Shown here piece after piece: positions 22,597-35,664 of a stretch of 64,000 nt of DNA. The notes below the pieces were generated by a model. The model saw nothing but the letters and a program-made list of their open reading frames with translations, ran no database searches and was not told the DNA's origin. How positions within the stretch are numbered: the first letter of the stretch is position 1; the number at the start of each line of letters is the position of its first letter. The DNA comes from Weissella confusa (GTDB lineage: Bacteria > Bacillota > Bacilli > Lactobacillales > Lactobacillaceae). The DNA lies in assembly GCA_014332815.1 (NCBI GenBank), contig JACSZT010000009.1:180156-244155 (forward strand), written 5' to 3'. Both the position numbers and the translations under genes were made by a program.

Positions 22597-25500
22597 TCGA
22601 TTCAACTCATTGAAAATAGTCAGCCACAGATTGTAGCAAGTGCATTTGGACCAGGTTCGGTTCAATTACCATATACAGCGGCTGACGGCCAACGACAGAA
22701 CTGGCACATGGTATCACTTGGAATCTACTTGTTCTCAACAATGTTCTTGCTTGGGGCTACTAAGCGCCGAAAGAATGAAGATAAAAACTAGCGGGTCGAA
22801 GTGGCTATTGAAGCCTTGCAATATGCGATAACTAATGCGAAAAACCAAGGAAGTGGGGAGCACCCAACGGATAACACACCAGGTGAAACTGAACCAGGCA
22901 CAACCTTGCCAGATTCAGTTACGACTGTACCGGCCCCTGGACAAACGCCTGAGCTTGTCGATGTTATGCCATCGGTTTCCGATTCTGATGCGTCAACTAC
23001 GAAGCTACAACAAGCCTTTGATGCGGCAAACGCAGCTCGTAACACAGCCAATGATGCTGGCAAGCGAGCAATCACTGATGCGAACGTTTCAGCGGTCGCC
23101 ACTGATCCAGCGGTTGTATCAGCGATGCGACACTTGCAAGATGTGATGAATAATGCAGCTAATGATAATCCAGAGGCATTGACGGCGGACCCGGATATCG
23201 AGTCAGCCACGAAGGCTGTACAAGATGCGATGAACGCAGCTAAGTCTGACCGTGACGCAGCGACAACCGATGCGAATAACCTAATTGGTAAGGTGGCACC
23301 AATTTCAAATGAACCAGGTGTTGCAGAGGCCTTGCAAAACTTGCAGGATGCGTTGAATGGGACAACAACTGGCAGCGATATCCGAGATCAAGTGGCTACC
23401 AAGGGCTTACAGGACGCACTGCAAGCAGAGGGTCAGAAGCGTACAACAGCTAATAACGCAGCTGAAACAGCGATTGACCAAGCTAAGCAGTCAAAGGTCG
23501 CGGGTGATTCGGCCGTACAAGATGCGCTAAACCACTTACAAGATGTGATGAATAATGCGGCAAACAATGATCCAGATGCCTTGACGCCCGATGACCTGAA
23601 GAATGCCATTACTGCAGCTAATACAAGCCGTCAAACAGCGGTTGATGCAGCCGAAACATTACTTCAACAAACAGCACCATTATCAAATGAATCGGCAGTT
23701 AGTCAATCGGCAGATAAGCTTAATGATTTGTTGGATGCTCTCAAGGATGATGTTGTTTCAAATGATCCAACAACCGCCGAACTTTTGATTACAGCAACTG
23801 CAACAGCTAAGAGCTTGCGTGATGACGCCAATGATACGGCTGAAACAACAATTGACGGTGTACAAAATGATGATGTTGCTAATGAACCTAGTGTTCAAGC
23901 CGCAATTGACCGTTTGCGTGATGTCATGAATGAGGCAGCTGCTAATAACGAGAATAATTTGACAGTCGATATTCAACGAGCAGCAATTGATGCCTTAAAC
24001 GCCGCTAACGATACAGCGAAAGTTAATCAAGCAACCGCTCGAGAGGCAGCAGACAGTGCTATCTCACAAACGGCGCCGGTATCAAACGAATCAGCAGTGA
24101 AAGACGCGCAAGACAAACTACAGAGCTTGATCAATGATCCTACGTCAACGGCTAAGAATATTGAGGGTGCAACAAAGACGCCTTTGCAGGAAGCATTAGC
24201 AGCTGATAATGAAAAGCGTGATAGTGCAACAACGACTGGTAATCAGTTAATTGAAACAACTAATGCGGGAGCAACATCTAATGAGCCACTGGTGCAAAAG
24301 GCATTGGCTGACTTACAAAATGTTGTTAATGAAGCAGCAATGGATACACCAAACGCGCTGACTAAGGATATTCAAGCCTCTGCCCAAAAGGCGTTGGAAG
24401 ATGCGATATCGGGTGCTGACGCCAAGCAACAAGAAGCTCGTGATGCGGCGCAAGACTTAATCGGCAAGACGGCGCCAGTTTCAAACGAGGTAGCAACGGC
24501 TCAAGCCCGTAACGCATTAGAGTCTGTATTAGCTAATACATTGGCGACAGCAAACGATATTGAAGAAGCTACCCAGTAACAGTTACTGAATGCCACTGAA
24601 GATACTTTGGAAGATCGTGATGCAGCTAAGCTGGATGCACAAAATGCGATTACTAACGCGTTAGGATCAGATCAGTCAGCTGAACCTGCTATCCAAGCAG
24701 CCATTAAGAATTTGCAAGATGTTATCAAGAACGCAAATGCTGATTCACCGGATGCGTTGACAGAAGATATTAAAGAACAAAAGATAGCGGAATTGCAAAC
24801 AGCAGTGACAGCAGCAGCTAAGACCCAAGAAGAAGCACGTAACTCGGCCGACGATGCCAAGCAACAAACAGCGCCTGTAACCAATGAGCCAGCTGTACAA
24901 ACAGCATTGGACGAGTTGAACGAGGTATTGAATAATCCGGCATCAACGGCAGATGCTATTAAGCAAGCCACAGCGCAAGCACTCACTGATGCAACAAACA
25001 CGGCGAAGGCAGATCGTGATGCAGCTAATCAGAAGGCGGATACAGCAATTTCGAAGGCGCAGAACTCAAATCAAGGTGCGGAACAAACTGTTCAAGATGC
25101 AATTCGCGCTTTGCAAGAAGTTCAGGAAGAAGCAGCGAATGACTCTGCAGATGCGTTGACCGCCGATATCTTCTTGGATGATATTCAAGCCTTAAAGAAT
25201 GCTGAGCAGATTGCATGGCAAAACCAATCCTCTGCACGTTCTCGTGCAGAGGAGGCAATGGATAACACACCAGCTGTCACTAATGAGGCGACCGTACAGA
25301 GCGCGTTAGATAATCAAAATAACGTTTTGAACAATCCAAGTTCTACGGTTGCTGAAATTGATAATGCATCAACACAACAACTCCTTAATGCAACTGCAGC
25401 TGATAAGTCAAATCGTAGTGATGCCAATAGGCAAGCTAATACAGCAATTAGAGATGCGCAGAACTCTAATCAAGCAGGGGAACCTGAGGTGATTATCGCC

Positions 25501-28500
25501 TTGCAAAAGCTAAAGGATGCTCAAGCGCTTGCAGCTAATGATTCATCTGCAGCACTGACACAGACTCATATTATTGATGTAACAAAGGCATTGCAAGATG
25601 TGGTTAATGTTGCAGCAACTTCACAAGAAGACGCGCGTCAAGCAGCTGAAACTGCGTTGGGTGATACTGCGCCAGTTTCAAACGAAGTGGCTACGTCAGC
25701 AGCGGGTACAGAGTTGAACACTGTTTTGAATGATCCTGCGGCTACAGTCACAGCGATTAAGGAACCGGCTACTAAGTTACTCCAAGATGCTGTGGACGAT
25801 GCGAATACACAACGTAATGCGGCAAACAGCAATGCAGTGTCTGCGATTAATGCAGCCAGTGCATCAAACCAGGCTGATGAGCCAGAAGTTCAAGCAGCTG
25901 TACAGAAGTTGCAAGATTTGATTGATCAAGCTGCCAGTGATTCTGCAGATGCGTTGACGCAGTAAGATATTGCTAATGCCACCAAGGAACTGCAGGATGC
26001 TGTCAATGCAGCTGGAACTGCACAGACAACAGCTAGAACGGAGGCAAATGCCACACTTGGTCAAACGGCACCGGTTTCTAATGAAACCGATGTAAGTGAC
26101 GCCGTGAAGAATTTGCAAACAGTCTTAGGTGACCCAAAGTCAACAGCTGATCAAATTACAGTTGATGCAACAAACGCCTATGAGAAGGCGGTTGCTGATG
26201 CAAAGCTTGATCGTGAGGATGCAAACGACTTGGCTCAACAAGAGCTTGAGGAAGCGGCCACTTCTGATCAAGCGACTGATAGCGCCGTACTAGAGGCGCA
26301 AAAGAAGCTTGCAGACTTGCTAGAGAAGGCAGCTAACGGTGATGCCACTGCGCTAACCCCTCAGGCAGCAGCAGATGGAGCAACAACGAATCAGATTAAG
26401 CAAGCAACTTAAGATGTTGTTGATGCCGTCAAGAATGCCGCTCAGGCAGCACTGGACGCAAGTACAACACCAGTTACAAATGAACCAAGTGTTCAGGATG
26501 CAAAATCTGCGTTGGAAGATGTGCTAAATGATCCAAATAGCACACCAAAGGAAATTTATAACTTGTTAGACCCTAATAGTACTGCAACCACTGAGGAAAT
26601 TAAGCAAGCAACCCAGGCATTGGAAGACGCCGTTCAAACAGCTAAGGCAGAGCGAGATGTAGCTAATACCGATGCAAATGACGTGCAAGACCAAGTAGCG
26701 GATACTAGCAGTCAAGCGGTGAAGGATGCTGTTCAAAAGTTGGAAGACTTGCAATCTAATCCACAAGTTGCCAAGGCACAGAAAGATTTGCAAGATGCAT
26801 TGGATGCAGCTGCAAATGATAAGGGTACGACCCAGGCAATTGAGAATGCGACAAATGCGTTGAATCATGCAGTAGCTCGGGCTGAGGCTTCTTCAGTAGA
26901 TACTGCACCGGTTTCACAAGAACCAGGTGTGACAGAGGCTCAACAAAAGGTACTATCAAAAGAAGCGAATGTAGCTAATGCACAATTAGCGCTTGATAAG
27001 CTAGCGAGCGATCCAACAGCTGCTACGGATGATGTTGCGACTGCCCGAAAGAATCTTGAAGATGCGATTAACGAGGCTAAACAAGATCGAGCGACTGCAG
27101 AAGATGCAGCTAAGGCAGCCCAAGATGTAGCTAATGCTAGTGTTGAGTCTCCTGAAAGTGATACTGTAACGGATAATCAACAAAATGTACCGGGTGACGG
27201 TATTACGATTTCGTCTGACTATGAGACGGTACTTAGCCGATTAAAGGCTAGTGGCGGGGGGACTGCAACTGTAACAGTGACGGCGATGGATGCATCAGGA
27301 AATACGACGGATTGGACCGTTAAACTTACGTTGATTGAAACATCACCATCAAACAGTCGAAATACTGCGTTGACATATGATAACGATTCTAATACGACGC
27401 AAGTTGTCAAATATATCTATGCCGATGTGACAGAGCCAGTTGTAGCAAGCGATAAGGTTAAAAATACCATGACAGCTTCAACAACCGGTGCGCCTGCCAC
27501 TGAGGCTGATTTCCTGAAGGCGATTAATTATGTTGCTAATACGAGGAATAATGACGGGGCCAGCCAAGCAGCTGTTGTCACATATGTCCCTGTTGAACAA
27601 AAAGTGCGGGTTGATTTGTACGACGAGGTTGGTCGCCCATTGACTGATAGCCAAGGCAAGCAACAATACATTCTGACTGGTCAAACCAACAATAAGGTTG
27701 ATTACACACAGATTGCACCAGAAGTACCAGGATATACGTTAACTCACGGTGCTGAGAACACTCCTGCGTTCCCACAAGCGAACCAAACATTGACGAATGG
27801 TACTGATCAAATCACGACTGGCACGATTACCGCGCCAAAGGGATACAAGATCGATACTGTGCCACAAGTTGCGGGGATGGTTTGGAATATCGCAACAGAT
27901 GGTTCTTCGGCAACATATACCATCACGTTCGACGTGGTAGCTCATAAGGTGAAGGGTTACACGTACACAGTTACTGGCCCAGATGGTGTCGTATATAACA
28001 CAATGGCTGACGCATTAGCTGCGAACCCTAACTTCGATGAAACTAATAATGGGTCATCAGACACTGATGCTGAAATGCAACAATTTGTTGTCAATTACAA
28101 GGCTGACCAACAAACAGCCACAATTACACAACAATACGCCTACTATGCGGATGAAAACGGGGTAACGGACCCTGAACCTCAGAACACAACGATTAAACTA
28201 ACGGCTTCTACGCAAATCGCACAGTTCCAAATTAAAGTCCCTGATGGTGCAACATCAGTTTCACAAAGTACCTCGACAGTTCGCGGGGATACGGGTAAAA
28301 CGATTGAAGCGCCAGATGGCTACACGGATGAGGAATTGTCAGGTGGAACAACTACAACGGTTAACACCCAAAATGGTCGTACTGATAAGGATTATTCATA
28401 CGAATACACTGCTCCATCAGGATATTATGTGGCTGATGATGGCATTACGACAGACGGCAAGGGTCTTATTAGTGGTGTTATTTTATCTGACGGCACAACG

Positions 28501-31500
28501 GTGACGTTTACTGGAAAGTTTGATAATAATTACACGGCGCCATCAGGTTACTACATTGCAGCTATCAATGGTGATCAATATAATGTGACATACAATGATG
28601 CCGCCACAGAAGCCGAGTACACCTTGCTTTGGGATGACACACCTAATGGAAATGCGGCGACTGATAGCAAACCACAAAATTTGGTGGTCATTTTTGCCCC
28701 TGGTAATCAAAGAGCAACAGTCAGTCAGACAATGCCGTTTACGTACGACGACACAAATAACTCAGCAGCTTCTGATAGTGATCCACAAAACTTTGAATTT
28801 ACGTTGCAACCGGCAACGCAACAAGGAAACATTATGTACTCGTATTCAAATGCGGTTAGCGTGCCAAGTGATGCACCAGCAGATGAATCATTAAGTGGTA
28901 AAACTGGCCAACCACAATCAGGCACTATTAAGAACACCGCCGATTATCAATCAGCTAATGTAACGTTCTCAGGTGCACCAATGTCATCAGTTGCCTTTGT
29001 TGGTGAGACAAGTGCAACTTTGGAGTCTACGAAGTTCACCGCTGATTCAGGTTACTACTTTGACGCTCAGCAACCATCATACTCAGGTGCAACAACAAGC
29101 GTTTCATCCGATGGTAAAGAGCTTTGGGTAAGGGCAATTAATTTTGGCGACTTGGAATCTAGCTTGGCAGTGTCTGGTTACGGCTATACAGTAACGGTAA
29201 TAGACGATGATGGTAATCGTATTGAATATGCAACATTGTCAGCAGCTGTCGCAGCAGTTGGAAACTACGACAACACTGTGAATGGCTCAAACCAATCTGA
29301 TAGTTCTGCACAAGCATTTGATGTTAACCATCCAAATGGAAGTACGTCTGGTCCATACGCAACGTTACAGGCTGCGTATGATGATAATCCTGTATACGAC
29401 GATGATAAGAAAGGAATTACAACTTTCATTATTGTTCCTCAAGCCTCATATCAAGAGGCGGTTGTTAATATTGGCTCTGCTGGGACACAATCAGACTACG
29501 CAACGAGCGCTAGCGGTGTAACAAGTGTACCAGAAATTCAAACGGCTCGTGTGATAATTAGTGAAACAACTGGTGATGAGCATGCTGGAGAAGTACTTTC
29601 AGAGTCAACGGGTAATACGAATGAAAAAATTTCATTTACGCTATCTGATGGTTCAGATTTGAACGATACAAATTTGCAAAAATTGGAAATGACCAAAGGT
29701 TATACCTATACGGTTATAGTTGAGATTACTAGTGGACGAGTATCATTTGCTACAAGTGACAGTGACTTGGCTCGTTCAGGTTATCGTTATACGATTTCTA
29801 CACCGGATGGGACAACATTTACAACGTTGTCTTCAGCACTCGCTGGTTCAACTGGATTGTATGATAATACGGCTAATGCCGGAGCATCAGATGCCTCGGC
29901 ACAGCAATATACTGTCAATTATCATGCTACATTGTCAGCGGCATCGGTGGCTAATAATGTTTACGACAGTACTAACAATATTGGAAATTCTGATGCCGAT
30001 ATTCAGACGTTCACGGTTTCATATGTCGCGCAGTATCAATCAGCTGCATTGATTGCTGGTTCGGCTTCGAACTTGCCGTCTAACGTTACAGCTGGATTAA
30101 CTTTTGCTTCTTCTGCTGGTAAATCGTTTATCATCAGCTACGTAGCGTTGAAGCAACAAGCCACAATTGTTGGGGATGCCAACTCACCAATTTATGCTGG
30201 TTATCAAGGACCAACGACATCCGGAGTGACAAATGGTTCGATGGCTTTGCCACTAAGTGACGGTGATTTGTATGAACAAGGATATTCATACGTTGTTACG
30301 GGGCCAGATGGTTCTGAAGCCGTTCATGGAAAAACAGCTGGAGAAATCCCGTTCCGTGGGACTGACAGCTTGGTTAATAAGCCAGGTTATTCATATATTG
30401 TTTACTATGAAACTAACGGTGAGCGAAGTGAACCTTATGCAACGTTGTCAGCCGCACAGGCTGACCATACGACGTTTGATAATACAAGTAATGACGGCAC
30501 TAGTGATGCGGATATGATAACAGGACCTGATGGTTCAACGTACAGCACGTTATCATCAGCGGTCGCTGCGAATAGCTTATTTGACAACACTACCAATACA
30601 GGTTCAATCGATGGTAGTGTGCAATCATTTATGGTGAGTTATACAGCTGACTCACAAATTGTTGTTTTGGCGGTGGATTCGAAATCACCAATCGACCGTG
30701 GCAGTGTCATTGATCCCGTTACTGATAGAAGAATCCAAGGATTTTACGTCGTTTACACAGCTGATAGTCAATCAGCTGTTGTGCAAGTCGCAACGGATTC
30801 ACCAATTAACGGAGGGCAAACGCTAGATAGTGCAGCTGGTGTAACCAGTGGTAGCATCTCTTTTGCCGCGAATACAGAAAATAGCCTATATAGTCCGGGT
30901 TACCACTACACGCCATATTCATCTCAATCTGTGGCTGACAGCGCAAGCGGAGTTACCTCAGGCAGTTTGGGGTTCAGTATTTCAGATGGAGATTTGGCCT
31001 TGTCTGGTTATCATTACACTGTGTGGGGTCGTTACGGTTCACGACAATATGCAACATTAAGTGCTGCGGTTGGCGCTGAAAGTTCCTTTGACAACACTGA
31101 TAATGGTTCGGTAGGTCAATTAGGATATACGTACACGGTCACTGGACCGGATGGTACGGTATACAGCAATTTGGCCTCAGCTCTGGCTAATAACGGCCTA
31201 TATGATAATACAAATAATTTGGGCCCAAGTGATGTGGCTGTACAGAGCTTCATGGTGTCGTATAGTGCCGCTTACCAAGAGGCGCGAGTAATCTTGGACT
31301 CGACAGGAGACAAGTACAATGCAAACAACACAACATCAGGTATTTCTGATGCTAATCCTGATATGTTTACAATCACATACTCAGCTAACACCCAATCAGC
31401 TGTAATCGCAGTGACTTCAACGTCACCAATTTCAGCTGGTAGCCTTGCCGACTCTGCGAGTGGTTCAACGTCAGGCACCATTAGTTTTGCAAAGGACGAC

Positions 31501-34500
31501 CAAGCTTCTGACTCACCAATCAGTGCAAATTCACAAGCTGTTATGTCAGCAAATGGGAAGACTGGTAGTACCATTAACTTTTTACCAAACGGATCATTTA
31601 CGACAGCTGATTCACAATTGGCGGTATCTGGATACACGTACACCTTAACTTATGGCAGTGATTCAACTAGCTATGCAACACTTTCTGCAGCGGTATCGGC
31701 TCACCTATCTGGGTATACCTACCAAGTTGGGTATGGCCCAGATGCCACACACACAACTTATTATTCAACGCTGGCAGAAGCGATGTCAGCCGCTGGTGGT
31801 AAGTTTGACTCAACCAATAACACGGCTTCGACCGATGCGGAAGCCCAACGTTTTGTCGTGAATTACATCCCAATGAGCCAGGCTGCGGTGATTAATGTAT
31901 CACATGACAATACGGAAAATGGCTCGGGGTCATCAGACTCTTCAGCGCAAAACTTCCGCGTGTCATACAAGGCGAACTACCAATCAGCCTACATTCGTAT
32001 ACAGCAAAATTCACCGATTAACACAGGGTCAATGATTGAGAGTGTCACGGGCGTAACTGACGGTTCGATGACTTTTTCAACAACGGATTCTAATTTGGCC
32101 ACAAATGTCGTCGTTGATAGCTCATCACCAATTAAGATGAATTCAGCTGTTGATTCAGCTGCTGGCGTGACGAGTGGGTCAATTTCATTCGCAAAGACGG
32201 ACTCACAATTGGCAGTTAGTGGATACACGTACGTTGTGTATGCACCGAATGGCTCAAGTTATGCGACGCTTTCAGCCGCAACGGCAGCTAATAACTTGCA
32301 TAACTTTGTGGATCAAAGTGGCAAGACAATCAGTCCGGCTACTTCTGCAACTGGCCCGGTTGGATCGAATATTCCAGATGGTTCAAAGCTCATTCAAGGT
32401 TACACGTTAATAAGTTCATCAGGTGACACCGATGGTAAGTTTGACGATGACTTGGTCTCAACCATTACTTATACGTACAAAGCACAATACCAGGCAAAGA
32501 GCGGCTACACGTATGTTGTCCACGTTTATGATCAAATGGGTTCGGCGGCATCGCTGTTGGGAACTTATACAACCTTGGCATCAGCCGTGGCTGCTCAAAA
32601 GTATGACAATACCCAAAATGCGACGAATGCTCGTACGGATGCCTACCAGCAACAGTTTAAGGTGGTTTACTCACCAAGGACGGCAACGGTAACGTCGGCA
32701 TATGCTGGCACAACTGATACTTCTTCACAAGCATTTATTGTGACCTATAAGACCAACCAGTACGCTAACTTGATTACAAGTGCGGTTGATACGTCAGGAA
32801 ATTCACTATTGAATTATTCGGCAATCAGCGAAATTGCTAATGGACCGGCAAGTAGTACGATTTCCTTCTCTAACAAGGACTCACAACTTGCATGTCCACT
32901 AAGTGCTGGTACAACATTTGCATCAACGAGTGGGGCAACCAACACTAGTATTTCGTTTGCAACGAACGACGGGGGGCTGGTCCGAGCGGGATACACTTAT
33001 ACCGTTACCTATGCTGGATCAGACAAGCCTGACTCAGTGGCTTACACAACCTTGTCATCGGCATTGGCTGCGCACCCACGATATGACAGTCCACTTTCAA
33101 CTGCTGGATACACGTATGTTGTTAAGGGCCCAAACGGCTCAACGTATAGCACGTTGTCTTCAGCGGTTGCAGCAAATTCAATTTATGATGCAACTAATAA
33201 TTCTGCGGCTACTGACTCTTCAGCTCAGGTGTTCACGGTGAGTTATATTGGGCAAACGCAATCAGCGGTTATTAAGTATGATCCGAATACCATTGAGCGA
33301 TTTGATAATACTAACAATAGTGGCAGTTCCGACGGTAGTTACCAAACCTTTACGGTAAACTACCGTCCGGTAACGCAAACCACGAGTTTGGTGGTTGATG
33401 GGTTGTCACCAATTAAGGCGGGTTCAACTGTGGCTTCTTCAGTTGGAACAACCAGTGCCGCTTTGACAATACCATACACTGATGCACATACGCAAAATTA
33501 TACGTACGATGGTAGTTCATACGTGACGTCTGGTACGGCTTCATATATGCAAGGTATTTACGGGCCAACTGATGGGTCAATTTCGTTCAATACAACTGAT
33601 TCAGCCTTGGCAAAGTCAGGATACACCTACACGGTTCAAGGTCCGGGTGGCGTAACTGAGTATTCAACGCTAGCCTCGGCTCAAAATGCTTCTTTGGTGC
33701 GTTCAGGATATAACTATACCGTGACGGATCCCAATGGTAGTTCATACGCGACAATGTCAGCTGCTTATGCGGCGGCGACCAACGCTTGGGATAGTACAGC
33801 TAATACAGCCGGTGTGGCATCTGATGCATCACCACAAAATTGGACAGTTAACTACACGGCACAGTCGCAAACTGCCTATTTGCGTGCCAATGACGTGACT
33901 GTATCGCAAACAGCTGGTAATAACGTTATTACCATTAAATATAAGGGAACCGTACAACAGGAAGCCATTGTTAATACGAACAAGCCTGAACTATGGAACG
34001 GCTCTTCCGCGATTACATCATATTGGAACATCGATCAAACAAAGCCACTTGGTGGTAGCTCGCTCGCTAGCAGCATTGTCTGTATGTCGGGTACTTTATC
34101 GACTGGTACCACAACCGTTAAGTATGTTGACGCCAACGGGAACACAATCAAAGATCCAACGACATTTGTGGCTGCGGTTGGGGATATCATTGGAATCAGC
34201 GGTCTGTCTTCCGGAGCCAAAGCTGGTACAGATGACATGGCTTTTGCCGCACCCACGATTCGTGGTTATACGGCAAGTTACCCAACTGGTGGACCAAACG
34301 GTGGCCCATCAATTGTTGCCACAATGACAACGAATAAAACACAGAACAGCGAGTCTTCAAGTTGGACGGTAGATACAGCGAAGGCCAAGGTAACGCTTGC
34401 ACCAGCGACAGCCCTGACAGTCGGGTTGAATGCCATTAATGGACAGAATAAGAATGACCAATATGCATCATTTGATTTTGGTATTGATTTTCACAAAAAC

Positions 34501-35466
34501 ACAGATAAGAATGACCCGGCTGAAGGCCCCTTTGGTGCCTTGCGAACAACCAATAGCTCGGGAACATTGACTGCTACACAGGGAAAGCAAAGTGGTGTTG
34601 CTGGAACAGCAACATATACCGACGGGTACAACCTATCTAACTGGAGCAGTACGATTAAGTATACGTTGACATGGACAACAAAAACGTTTACCGTTACTGG
34701 GTACCTGCACCCAAACGTCCGTGATGCTGATCAATTTATGCCTCGCGACTATTCTGACTGGACTGGTTTGCTCTTGACGCCAACTGACCCGAATAAGATT
34801 GCGACTGCTTACGATTTTTCATCTAAGGGTGGCGGTGGTCTGGGTATCGAAGGCATGAAGAACGCCTATGCCCCTGTTTCATGGAATGGTTCTAGTGCTT
34901 GGAATTACAGCGACGTGACTGGATTGGGGAGCTACAATGGGTCAACCTGGACAGGCGACCGTGCGTACGGAAGCACACTTTATAAGGACCCAGCGGGAGC
35001 TTATTACACAAAACTGGTGGCCAATGGTGCCAGCACTGCCGGTTATACGTATCTGACACGTCAATTTGATTATAAAAAAATGTACAAAAGCGGTAAGTTT
35101 TGGGTGGTTGCTGGTCTAACCGTAGTATCGCTGATAACGGCTAATGATACTAGTAAGGTTTTTGACTTATTTAGCGATCGATTGGGGAGTGTTTTTGCAG
35201 CCCAAACAAACTCTTCGGCGACCATTGATACGGTGACTGATGCTGACACGGCTACAGGCGGTAGTCGTGAGGAGTGATTTTTAGAAATCACTCCTTTTTA
35301 TTATTTTTTTATTCAAAAACAAAATAACAGATATGATAAATGCATTAGCCTATCATTGCTTTTTTGTTAGTATTAAATTATAGTGCAGTGAGTTTTAAGG
35401 GCTTGAATGTCCATTCACATGCCTTAGTTTTACAGGGGAGTATGGATAATGAGGGGATTTAAGCAA
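22597..35466 (+). CDS. Giant cell-wall-anchored adhesin, 4,228 codons (shuffled)
   Basis: Pieces: ATG 35449-35466, 63 whole blocks from 35,071-35,268 down to 22,795-22,992, then 22597-22791. N-terminus is a KxYKxGKxW signal (KMYKSGKFW) for accessory-Sec-type export. Next come a region with lectin-like features (34,280-35,070; FDFGIDFHKN, SKGGGGLGIEGM), MucBP-like parts, then many copies of a beta-rich repeat (about 29,100-33,900; SGYTYTV, GPDG, TLSSA, DNTNN, SGSISFA). The last third is an Ala/Asp/Glu-rich helical repeat region (about 22,800-27,150; TAPVSNE, DALT). The C-terminus has LPYTA, a membrane helix and KRRK for sortase anchoring. RBS aggggag. An in-frame TAA lies inside a block at 26,410; those at 24,577 and 25,963 are at block edges. 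Repeat order within the protein is less certain than for other genes. Confidence 0.85.
35271..35301 (+). terminator. Terminator before the adhesin gene
   Basis: Stem ggagtgattt / aaatcactcc with T-rich tail; in restored order it follows the 36-aa peptide gene and precedes the adhesin promoter. Confidence 0.88.
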
Positions 35467-35531
35467 TTTTAAATTTCAATAAACGTTGTTTTGATACGAA
35501 GTGTAAGATTTGAGTGTAGGGGGGATTGGGA

Positions 35532-35642
35532 ATGAAAAAATTAATTAAAGGCACGCTGACCTTTATTGGCATTGTAATTACGATGATGTTGAGCGGGCCT
35601 TTCTTTCAATCTGTTATCGACGAATACTATGATAAGCACTAG
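35532..35642 (+). CDS. 36-aa membrane peptide, unknown
   Basis: Lies whole inside one block, so it is not disturbed. Begins MKKLIKGTLTFIG, one hydrophobic helix, then a polar end DEYYDKH. RBS ggggg is well placed. Located between purK and the adhesin gene in restored order. No family recognised; could be a small membrane peptide or a chance ORF with good signals. Confidence 0.5.
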   Translation: MKKLIKGTLTFIGIVITMMLSGPFFQSVIDEYYDKH

Positions 35643-35664
35643 TAGAATTGATAGTTAATCAGAA

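Noticed and set aside
24577-25965. Stop codons in the adhesin as evidence of stop-codon recoding to Gln
   Set aside because: Both stops lie on block edges (24,578 and 25,963) and vanish or depend on the unreliable junction base.
22800-35277. CRISPR-like array
   Set aside because: Repeats are protein-coding, in frame and of variable sequence; no short identical repeats with unique spacers.
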